From NCBI GenBank assembly GCA_025464645.1, contig JAODGF010000139.1, positions 2,618 to 7,891 on the forward strand: a DNA stretch of 5,274 nt, read 5' to 3'. The notes under the pieces are model-generated. The model saw only the letters and a list, made by a program, of their open reading frames with translations, did not search any database and had not been told where the DNA came from. This DNA comes from Methanosarcinales archaeon (GTDB taxonomy: Archaea > Halobacteriota > Syntropharchaeia > Alkanophagales > Methanospirareceae). Both the position numbers and the translations under genes were made by a program. This document shows, in pieces, positions 1 through 5,274 of the stretch; the first letter of the stretch is position 1, and every line of letters starts with the position of its first letter.

Positions 1-133
1 TTCCCTCAAATCTCTAACTCAATTAATCGAACTCTTTACCTCTTTTCCCTTCCAAATCCAAAACAATCAATGATTCTAATGCTTTTTTAATTTTAAACTC
101 TTTTCCTACTTTATCCGTACAACATCTCTTCTC
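1..133. other. Stretch with no supportable gene
   Basis: I find no convincing gene here on either strand. The plus strand is rich in T, C and A and poor in G, so the minus strand is purine-rich, as in the minus-strand genes beside it. In the minus frame that carries the C-terminal protease fragment, the 37 codons after its stop (133 down to 22) are open and end at a TGA at 21-19. They have no start codon or recognisable motif and encode a lysine-rich peptide. This could be an untranslated 3' region or a decayed coding sequence. A gene entering from the left edge cannot be excluded, but nothing shows one. Confidence 0.4.
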
Positions 134-348
134 TTACAACAAAAACGCCCCGCCATGAACTACTAACTCGCCCTTTTTAAGGTCAAGCTCTATTCCCCAG
201 GTTTCCATTGTCGGCGAGCATATTCGAGCATATTATAATATCCGGTGCGATATCCCATCACTATGAAACTTGACCCAGAGTCAAATAAAGCCCTAACTTC
301 TGATTCTTTAAATCCAATTGTCAGCCGGATATCTTTCCAAATCAGCAT
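134..348 (-). pseudogene. Broken retropepsin-like aspartic protease gene
   Basis: Two adjoining minus-strand fragments resemble the two ends of a small archaeal retropepsin-like aspartic protease. The first, 348 down to 190 (52 codons, ATG to TAG), has a beta-strand-like N-terminus followed by ALFDSGSSFIVMGYR. That matches the family's catalytic D-[ST]-G-[AS] motif in its hydrophobic setting. The second lies in the frame shifted by -1, is open from 232 and ends at a TAA at 136-134. It contains METWGIELDLKKGELVV, which resembles the C-terminal 'LE..GI.LD...G' segment of such proteins. Family members are, from memory, over 100 residues long. The two parts total about 75 and lack the flap region and middle strands, so an internal deletion plus a frameshift is the best reading. 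The start lies 1 nt after the ligA stop and has a good Shine-Dalgarno sequence, so the first fragment may still be translated. Family assignment rests on motif recognition only. An alternative is an unrelated small ORF containing DSGS by chance. Confidence 0.6.
215..234. repeat. Perfect 10-bp tandem duplication
   Basis: CGAGCATATT occurs twice with no gap, at 215-224 and 225-234. It lies at the point where the protease remnant changes reading frame: the second frame opens at 232 and the first closes at 190. Removing one copy does not join the two protease frames. It leads instead to a third frame that soon meets a TGA. The duplication alone therefore does not explain the break, but it may be a scar of the event that removed the middle of the gene. 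Confidence 0.85.
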
Positions 349-349
349 T

Positions 350-2362
350 TCATCTCACCATTGTCCTGAACTCTTCCTCGTTTATCACCTTCACACCCAG
401 TTTCCGCGCACGCTCTAACTTAGACCCTGCTTCTTCTCCTGCCACCACATAATCTGTGCGCTTCGACACGCTCGATGCCACTCGCCCTCCAAACTGCTCC
501 ACTATTCTCTTCGCTTCCTCTCTTGGCATAGAGATGCGCCCGGTGAACACAAATGTCTTTCCTTCCAGAATCTTTCTCTCTTCTTCCTCTGCTACCTCCT
601 TCTTTTCATAACTTACCCCTGCCCTTTCCAACTTATCCAACAATTCCTTCGTGCTTTCCTGCTCGAAGAACAAAAGAATGCTTTTCGCTACCTCCGGTCC
701 TATCTCCGGTATGCTTACCAAATCCTCATAACTCGCATTCCGTAACGATTCCAGGTCTCTGAAATTATCGGCGAGCAAAGATGCGGTATGCTCACCCACG
801 TGCCTTATTCCTAAAGCATGAATAAGTCGAGCGAAAGTAGTATGCTTGCTCTTCTCGAGAGCATCCAATATGTTCTGTGCCGATTTGTCGCCCATCCTAT
901 CCAGCTTCAAAAGGTCCCTTTTTGTTAAGAAGAACAAATCCGCAGCATCCGAGACCATTTTTCTATCCACTAACTGTTCTATCACTTTCTCACCCAGTCC
1001 TTCTATGTTGAGCGCACGAAGCGATGCAAAATGTTTTATCCGCTCTTTTAACTGTGCCACGCACGAAACACCGATACACCTTACAATCGGTCCTTCCTTT
1101 ATCACCTCTGCACCGCAGACGGGACATCTATCAGGCATCTTGAATTCTTTCTCAGCCCCCGTCCTCTTCGATTTTATTACGCTTACAACCTCGGGTATAA
1201 CATCCCCTGCCCTTTCTACCACCACGGTGTCGCCAATCCGCACGTCTTTCCTCCTCAATTCGTCTTCGTTATGCAATGTTGCCCTGCTTACTGTCACGCC
1301 AGCTATTGGTACGGGTTCTAACACCGCAACGGGGGTCAATGCACCGGTCCGTCCTACTTGCACCACTATATCCTTTACGCGCGTAAACTCCTCTCTTGCT
1401 GGAAATTTGTATGCAATTGCCCATCTCGGACTCCTCGAAATCGTCCCCAGCCTTTCTTGCAGCTCTATACTATTTACCTTTACCACTATTCCATCAATCT
1501 CATAATCCAATTCATCCCTTTTCGCTTTCACTTCCTCGTGGTATTCAATCACATCCTTTATATGCTCGAACCGCCTTATTAAAGGACTTACTTTAAACCC
1601 GATATTCCGCAAATAATTCAATACTTCCCACTGCGTTGAGAACTCCTTACCCTCTGCCCTGCCAACACCATAGGCAAAGAAATCCAGGGGTCGAGATGCG
1701 GTAACCTTCGGGTCTAACTGCCTTACAGAGCCCGCAGCCGCGTTTCTCGGATTTGCAAACATCTTCTCACCCCTTGCCCCTAACGCATCATTCAGCTCTT
1801 TGAACTTGCTCACGGGCATAAAAACCTCGCCCCTAACTTCCAGTAACGGTAGAGGAGGAGCATCAGAAAAAATACGCAGTGGTATTGTCTTTATCGTTCT
1901 CAGATTCTGTGTTATATCCTCCCCTGTTGTTCCATCTCCTCTTGTACTTCCCACTGAGAGAACCCCGTTCTCATATACAAGTTCCATAGCTAACCCATCT
2001 ATCTTCGGCTCTACCACATATTCTATCTTTCCCCCCTCTATTCCAAGAAACTTTCTCACTCGCTCATCGAAATCTCTTACATCGCTTACATCAGAAACAC
2101 TGTTCAAACTCAGCATGGGTATGCTGTGTTCGTATGTCCCGAATTCCGTCAGAGGCTTCGCTCCCACCCTTTGTGTTGGCGAATCAGGCGTTATCAATTC
2201 CGGATACTTGCTTTCGAGTTCCTCTAATTCCTTAAATAGCCTATCGTATTCGGCATCCGAGATCTCCGGCTCGTCCAACACATAGTATCGGTAATTGTGA
2301 TAGTGTATCTTCTTCCTCAAATCCTCTATATATTGCTTTACTGCTTCTTTCTCCTCTTCCAT
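350..2362 (-). CDS. ligA: NAD+-dependent DNA ligase LigA
   Basis: This 670-residue enzyme seals nicks in duplex DNA using NAD+ during replication and repair. All parts of a full-length LigA are visible. Domain Ia (about 5-60) has Y26, D36, Y39 and D40 for NMN binding. The adenylation domain has EPKIDG with the AMP-accepting lysine K120, STRGDG (R141), EVRGE (E179), DGIVVK (D290, K295) and WAIAYKFPA (K319). The OB fold is at about 330-405. A Cys4 zinc finger uses C413, C416, C429 and C434. Helix-hairpin-helix repeats span about 440-585 and a BRCT domain about 598-670. The frame is open upstream to an ATG at 2455, but that 31-residue extension is translated from intergenic DNA and overlaps rpsB. 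The ATG at 2362 gives the usual domain Ia length. No Shine-Dalgarno sequence precedes it, so a leaderless or very short leader is possible. NAD+-dependent ligases are bacterial hallmarks and rare in archaea, so ancient transfer is likely. Base use looks similar to the neighbours by eye. Confidence 0.97.
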   Translation of the reverse strand: MEEEKEAVKQYIEDLRKKIHYHNYRYYVLDEPEISDAEYDRLFKELEELESKYPELITPDSPTQRVGAKPLTEFGTYEHSIPMLSLNSVSDVSDVRDFDERVRKFLGIEGGKIEYVVEPKIDGLAMELVYENGVLSVGSTRGDGTTGEDITQNLRTIKTIPLRIFSDAPPLPLLEVRGEVFMPVSKFKELNDALGARGEKMFANPRNAAAGSVRQLDPKVTASRPLDFFAYGVGRAEGKEFSTQWEVLNYLRNIGFKVSPLIRRFEHIKDVIEYHEEVKAKRDELDYEIDGIVVKVNSIELQERLGTISRSPRWAIAYKFPAREEFTRVKDIVVQVGRTGALTPVAVLEPVPIAGVTVSRATLHNEDELRRKDVRIGDTVVVERAGDVIPEVVSVIKSKRTGAEKEFKMPDRCPVCGAEVIKEGPIVRCIGVSCVAQLKERIKHFASLRALNIEGLGEKVIEQLVDRKMVSDAADLFFLTKRDLLKLDRMGDKSAQNILDALEKSKHTTFARLIHALGIRHVGEHTASLLADNFRDLESLRNASYEDLVSIPEIGPEVAKSILLFFEQESTKELLDKLERAGVSYEKKEVAEEEERKILEGKTFVFTGRISMPREEAKRIVEQFGGRVASSVSKRTDYVVAGEEAGSKLERARKLGVKVINEEEFRTMVR
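355..359 (-). promoter_or_regulatory. Shine-Dalgarno site inside the end of ligA
   Basis: On the minus strand GGTGA, made by the Met-Val-Arg codons that end ligA, sits 6 nt before the ATG at 348 of the protease remnant. This strong match to an archaeal ribosome-binding site, together with the 1-nt gap between genes, supports the ATG at 348 and suggests the two genes were cotranscribed and translationally coupled. Confidence 0.6.
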
Positions 2363-2363
2363 A

Positions 2364-2380
2364 TTTATAATATATATAAA
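2364..2380 (+). promoter_or_regulatory. Probable TATA region of the rpsB promoter
   Basis: The 17-bp run TTTATAATATATATAAA lies in the 84-bp gap between ligA and rpsB. Archaeal transcription usually starts about 25 bp downstream of the TATA centre. On the plus strand that puts initiation near 2394-2402 and gives rpsB a leader of about 45-53 nt that includes its ribosome-binding site. The run is a near-palindrome (TTTATA, 5 bp, TATAAA), so TBP could bind in either direction. Reading leftward, however, initiation would fall about 15 bp inside ligA. Confidence 0.6.
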
Positions 2381-2434
2381 AACAGAAAAGAATAATATGA
2401 ATGAGGTGATAAGAAATAGAAGATAACAGGATGC

Positions 2435-2438
2435 AGGT
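2435..2438 (+). promoter_or_regulatory. Ribosome-binding site of rpsB
   Basis: AGGT lies 8 nt before the ATG at 2447, a normal archaeal Shine-Dalgarno spacing. It supports 2447 over the alternative in-frame ATG at codon 14 of rpsB. The ATG at 2431 is out of frame. Confidence 0.55.
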
Positions 2439-2446
2439 AAAGAGAT

Positions 2447-3085
2447 ATGGCACAAGAAAAGGAAGAGGAAAAAGAAGAGGCGGACATGTTAATACCAGGT
2501 CCTGATTATTTAGCAAGTGGCGTCCACATAGGAACGCAGCAAAAAACCGGTGACATGAAGCGATTTATTTACCAGGCAAGACCGGATGGGCTGTATTTAT
2601 TAGATATAGAAATTATGGATGCAAGACTGAGGGTAGCAGCGAAATTTTTGGCAAATTACGAGCCTTCCTCTATATTAGTTGTATCCGCGAGAGAATATGG
2701 GCATCATCCTGTGAACATGTTCGCTAAAGTGACGGGTGCAAAATCAATAGCCGGGAGGTTTATTCCCGGGACTTTAACAAATCCTGGATGTGATTACTTC
2801 ACAGAGCCTTCTATACTGGTCTTGACCGATCCAATGACCGATGCACAGGCTTTGAAGGAGGGCGTGGATACCGGCATACCAGTGGTGGCACTCTGCGACA
2901 CAAACAATTCTACCACTGACGTAGATTTTATTATTCCCACGAATAACAAGGGTAGAAAAGCGCTTGCTACCGTTTACTGGCTGCTTGCAAGAGAACTATT
3001 AAGGGAAAGGCACCGTAAAGAAGGAGGCAAGGATGAAGAGTTCGTATTCAATTACAGTGTGGATGATTTTGAGGCAGAGATATAA
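2447..3085 (+). CDS. rpsB: Small ribosomal subunit protein S2 (archaeal uS2)
   Basis: This 212-residue protein is uS2 of the 30S subunit, which binds 16S rRNA near the head-body junction and is needed for assembly and initiation. It is the shorter archaeal/eukaryotic type. Family landmarks are YLASGVHIGTQQKT (21-34), FIYQARPDGLYLLDI (40-54), GRFIPGTLTNP (103-113) and PSILVLTDP with the downstream TGIPVVALCDTNN segment (121-154), which matches the second S2 signature region. The FIIPTNNKG and WLLAREL segments follow and the tail is acidic. The first 13 residues are a Glu/Lys-rich extension, likely disordered. The ATG at 2447 is favoured by the upstream AGGT, though M14 remains possible. The MEMO gene follows after 2 bp. 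In many euryarchaea rpsB follows rpoN, rpoK and eno, as I recall; here it is the first gene of its unit, with divergent ligA on its 5' side. Confidence 0.97.
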   Translation: MAQEKEEEKEEADMLIPGPDYLASGVHIGTQQKTGDMKRFIYQARPDGLYLLDIEIMDARLRVAAKFLANYEPSSILVVSAREYGHHPVNMFAKVTGAKSIAGRFIPGTLTNPGCDYFTEPSILVLTDPMTDAQALKEGVDTGIPVVALCDTNNSTTDVDFIIPTNNKGRKALATVYWLLARELLRERHRKEGGKDEEFVFNYSVDDFEAEI

Positions 3086-3087
3086 AA

Positions 3088-3888
3088 ATGAGAAGAGCGG
3101 CAGTAGCAGGTGCTTTTTATGAAGCAGAGAGAAGTAGATTGGAAGAACAACTGAAAGAATGTTTCGCGGGTGTAACAAGGGGAGAAAAAGAGGATGTTCT
3201 CGGAGCTGTGGTTCCACACGCGGGGTATATGTATTCAGGAGGCGTAGCGGCGAATGTTTACTCCAAAATACCAGAAGCGGACACATTCGTCATCCTTGGT
3301 CCCAATCATCAGGGTATAGGCTCGCTTATTGCCGTTTCTGAGGATACGTGGGTGACGCCCTTAGGAGAAGTGGAAGTGGACAAAGCCTTTGTGGATGCAC
3401 TGCCAAAGAGGATTATTGATGTGGATGAAGCTGCGCATAAATACGAGCACTCCATAGAAGTTCAGCTCCCTTTTCTTCAATTCCTCTTTGATAAAAATTT
3501 CAAATTTGTTCCTATCTGTATGAGCTTAAGCGATGAGGATACAGCAAGAGAGGTAGGAGAAGACCTGGCTGAGACGATTGCCAAATTTGATAAAAAAGTA
3601 GTTGTGATCGCGTCTTCGGATTTCACGCATTATGAACCTGATAGAATGGCAAGAGAGAAGGATGAATACGTGATAGAAGCGATAACGGAGTTGGATGTTG
3701 GCAAGTTTTACAACAGAATATATGAGCGGAACTCGACAGCATGTGGTGTTGGTCCAATAGCAGCGATGATGTATGCGGCGAAAAAACTCGGTGCAAGAGA
3801 AGGGGAATTGATAAAATACGCAACAAGCGGGGATATTATTGGTGATAGGTCCAGTGTTGTTGGATATGGAGGTGTTATAATCTTTTAA
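3088..3888 (+). CDS. amrB: MEMO-family protein (AmmeMemoRadiSam system protein B)
   Basis: This 266-residue cytosolic protein belongs to the MEMO1/AmrB family, related in fold to non-haem-iron class III extradiol dioxygenases. Motifs in order are VPHAGYMYSG (42-51), ILGPNH (69-74), EHSIEVQLPFL (120-130), SSDFTHYE (176-183), CGVGPI (219-224), and YATSGDI with SVVGYGG (244-262). H44, H74 and C219 correspond to the metal-binding H49, H81 and C244 of human MEMO1, and D178 and H181 to D189 and H192, so the metal site appears intact. The reaction catalysed in archaea is not established. Some bacteria and archaea have the gene with AMMECR1 and a radical SAM enzyme, but neither is present here. The start is 2 nt after the rpsB stop. 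GAGG at 3071-3074 is 13 nt away, rather far, so translation probably depends on coupling to rpsB. The length is normal for the family. Confidence 0.95.
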   Translation: MRRAAVAGAFYEAERSRLEEQLKECFAGVTRGEKEDVLGAVVPHAGYMYSGGVAANVYSKIPEADTFVILGPNHQGIGSLIAVSEDTWVTPLGEVEVDKAFVDALPKRIIDVDEAAHKYEHSIEVQLPFLQFLFDKNFKFVPICMSLSDEDTAREVGEDLAETIAKFDKKVVVIASSDFTHYEPDRMAREKDEYVIEAITELDVGKFYNRIYERNSTACGVGPIAAMMYAAKKLGAREGELIKYATSGDIIGDRSSVVGYGGVIIF

Positions 3889-3889
3889 T

Positions 3890-5224
3890 CTACTCTAACA
3901 GCCACTTCCATAACGGGACGAACTTTATTATTGCCCCCTTAAACTCCTCCCTTGCTTCGTAATCCCACGTTATTACCAGCAAATCTTCACTTTTTAATTT
4001 TAATTCCTTTGACGCTTTTATCAACGATTTCAGCTCCCGCTCTCTCGTGCTGAGGTCATCAATATCGTAACAGACTTGAATCAACTGTTTTACCCCCAAT
4101 CCATCCTTAACTACAAAATCCACTTCTTTTCCTTCTGAACTCTTGTAATAATATATTTCCGTAGAGGGTGCAAAGCACGATTTCCTTCGCAGAAGCTCTA
4201 TTGCAACCACGTTCTCCATAAGTCTGCCCCTGTTCTCCGAAAAGCCCATTGTATTTGTTAATGTTAATAGTCCTGTATCCATGACGTAAATTTTGGGAAC
4301 GGAAAGTTGAACTTCTTTTATTGAATATGAAAACCTGTATATCGGGTAAACGAAGAGTGCGTCCACAAAATAAGCGAAATAATTATACAGCGTCTTTTTG
4401 CTCACCTTTATATTCTGTGACTTCAATGTATTGTAAAACCTGTGAATGGAAAATTCTTTTGCGAAACTGCTCATCAAAAACTTCATCATGAGTTTCACCA
4501 CGTGGAGATTCTTTACCCCGTATCTCTCAATTATATCCCTGTAAACCACAAGGTCCAGATATTCGATGAAAAATCTTCGCCTGTATTCTTCGTCTTTATT
4601 AAGCACAACCTGTGGCAGTCCTCCGGAGCGAGTGAATTCCCTCATGAAGTGCTTTATCATGCTCTCTTCAGAGGAACTGAGGTATTTACCTTTGCCTCTC
4701 CTCTGATTCTTTTCAAATCCTTCCACTTTCAAATACTCGCGGAACGAGAAGGGAAAAAGGGTGTAGCTTATGGTCCTCCCTCGCAGCGCAGTGGCTATTT
4801 CTTTTGACAGGAGTCTGGAAGAAGAGCCGGTTATGAAGATATAAAAGCGTTTTAGCTCATACAAACTTCTTATTGGCTTCTCCCAGTTCTCTACATTTTG
4901 TATCTCGTCAAAAAACAGGTATTCTGGTTCGTTTCCAAAAAGTTCTCTATGCATGTTCACAATCTCCTTTATTTCGTCGAACGTTATACCAGTCAGTTCA
5001 GGATACTCAAAGTCGAGGTAAAGAATACGCGTTTTATCTTTTTCGTTTTCGTTGATGTCACGCATTAATTGATAGAAAAAATAAGTCTTGCCCGCTCTTC
5101 TCGACCCGATGATACTCACAATGACATCCTTAGTGATGCGGGTTTTCAACTCCCTTGGAATGAGCTCCGGCAGTTTTCTTTCCTGGAAGTCAAGGATATA
5201 TCTTGCTATTACTTCTCTTTCCAT
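3890..5224 (-). CDS. AAA-type ATPase with DUF4143 domain
   Basis: This 444-residue protein is a complete member of the ATPase family that pairs an AAA_14-type P-loop domain with DUF4143. The Walker A motif is GSRRAGKT (40-47; K46, T47). Walker B is YLFFDEIQNV (102-111) with acidic D106 and E107. A sensor-like segment FITGSSSRLLS is at 130-140, followed by the typical LRGRTISYTLFPFSFREYL (148-166). A helical middle part leads to the C-terminal domain, with MDTGLL (315-320), ENVVAIELL (337-345), YYYKSSEGKEVDFVV (358-372) and LIQVCYDID (381-389). DUF4143 has been related to the PD-(D/E)xK nuclease fold. E367/D369 fit that pattern, but the lysine expected near residue 383-385 is not obvious (QVC here), so nuclease activity is doubtful. 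The cellular role and target are unknown. I see no signal peptide or membrane segment. The ATG at 5224 has no Shine-Dalgarno sequence but lies one TATA-to-start distance from a TATA box. The gene ends 1 nt from the MEMO stop on the other strand. Confidence 0.93.
   Translation of the reverse strand: MEREVIARYILDFQERKLPELIPRELKTRITKDVIVSIIGSRRAGKTYFFYQLMRDINENEKDKTRILYLDFEYPELTGITFDEIKEIVNMHRELFGNEPEYLFFDEIQNVENWEKPIRSLYELKRFYIFITGSSSRLLSKEIATALRGRTISYTLFPFSFREYLKVEGFEKNQRRGKGKYLSSSEESMIKHFMREFTRSGGLPQVVLNKDEEYRRRFFIEYLDLVVYRDIIERYGVKNLHVVKLMMKFLMSSFAKEFSIHRFYNTLKSQNIKVSKKTLYNYFAYFVDALFVYPIYRFSYSIKEVQLSVPKIYVMDTGLLTLTNTMGFSENRGRLMENVVAIELLRRKSCFAPSTEIYYYKSSEGKEVDFVVKDGLGVKQLIQVCYDIDDLSTRERELKSLIKASKELKLKSEDLLVITWDYEAREEFKGAIIKFVPLWKWLLE
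3991..3995 (+). terminator. Possible oligo-T termination site for rpsB-MEMO
   Basis: No T-rich terminator lies directly after the MEMO stop at 3888, and the opposing gene begins 1 nt later. The first clear T tract on the plus strand is TTTTT at 3991-3995, within a T-rich stretch reaching about 4020. Archaeal polymerases can terminate at oligo-T without a hairpin. If it is used, the transcript would run about 100 nt antisense to the ATPase gene. This is weak evidence, since the tract is also explained by A-rich coding on the minus strand. Confidence 0.25.
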
Positions 5225-5245
5225 AGTTACTTCTTAAGGGGGAAA

Positions 5246-5254
5246 TAATATAAA
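5246..5254 (-). promoter_or_regulatory. TATA box for a leaderless ATPase transcript
   Basis: On the minus strand TTTATATTA is centred 26 bp before the ATG at 5224 of the DUF4143 ATPase gene, preceded by an A-rich segment (GTAAATATG) that could serve as BRE. Archaeal initiation about 25 bp downstream would fall at or next to the A of the start codon. The bases just before the ATG contain no Shine-Dalgarno match. Both facts point to a leaderless mRNA and support the chosen start. Confidence 0.6.
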
Positions 5255-5274
5255 CATATTTACCCTCTCTGTTT

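Noticed and set aside
190..232. Programmed -1 frameshift joining the two protease fragments
   Set aside because: There is no X XXY YYZ heptamer in the overlap, and the fused product would still lack the flap and middle strands of the protease fold.
846..1505. A long open frame on the plus strand opposite ligA
   Set aside because: It is antisense to well-conserved LigA domains, has a Ser/Thr/Pro-rich composition typical of such shadows, and resembles no family.
2397..2426. A 9-codon upstream ORF in the rpsB leader
   Set aside because: The predicted transcription start (2394-2402) may fall at or after its ATG, and no ribosome-binding site or conserved peptide is visible.
2363..2455. A 31-residue hydrophobic N-terminal extension of LigA starting at 2455, resembling a membrane anchor
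   Set aside because: It comes from the AT-rich intergenic region and overlaps the rpsB start by 9 nt; LigA is cytosolic and the ATG at 2362 gives the usual N-terminus.
2751..2769. Inverted repeat CCGGGA-7 nt-TCCCGG inside rpsB
   Set aside because: It encodes the conserved AGRFIPG segment of S2, so codon choice explains it; no T tract follows.
4442..4807. A 121-codon open frame on the plus strand opposite the ATPase gene
   Set aside because: It is antisense to the conserved ATPase coding sequence and shows no recognisable domain.

Overview
This is a stretch of archaeal chromosome, most likely euryarchaeal. Three signs support this: an archaeal/eukaryotic-type ribosomal protein S2 gene; a MEMO-family gene directly behind it, a pairing I know from euryarchaeal genomes; and TATA-like promoter elements, one of them placed for a leaderless transcript. 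The lineage cannot be fixed from this window. A methanogen/ANME-like euryarchaeon of moderate to low GC fits best, but that is inference.

Layout. Positions 1-133 hold no gene I can support. Positions 134-348 (minus) carry the broken remains of a small retropepsin-like aspartic protease gene, split into two frames and apparently missing its middle. A perfect 10-bp tandem duplication lies at the break. Positions 350-2362 (minus) encode a complete bacterial-type NAD+-dependent DNA ligase (LigA) with every expected domain. An 84-bp AT-rich intergenic region separates it from the divergent rpsB-MEMO unit (2447-3888, plus), whose two genes are 2 bp apart. The last gene (3890-5224, minus) is a complete AAA-type ATPase with a C-terminal DUF4143 domain. 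It converges on the MEMO gene with a single base between the stop codons.

How the parts relate. rpsB and the MEMO gene are core genes, probably cotranscribed. The flanking genes look more accessory: an NAD+-dependent ligase is unusual in archaea, which normally use an ATP-dependent replicative ligase, and DUF4143 ATPases are patchily distributed and of unknown function. The protease remnant starts 1 nt after the ligA stop and has a good Shine-Dalgarno sequence inside the end of ligA, so it was probably the second gene of a ligA transcript. I see no CRISPR array, RNA gene, transposase or obvious new multi-gene system. The most notable points are the ligA/rpsB juxtaposition with its ambiguous shared promoter, and the decayed protease.
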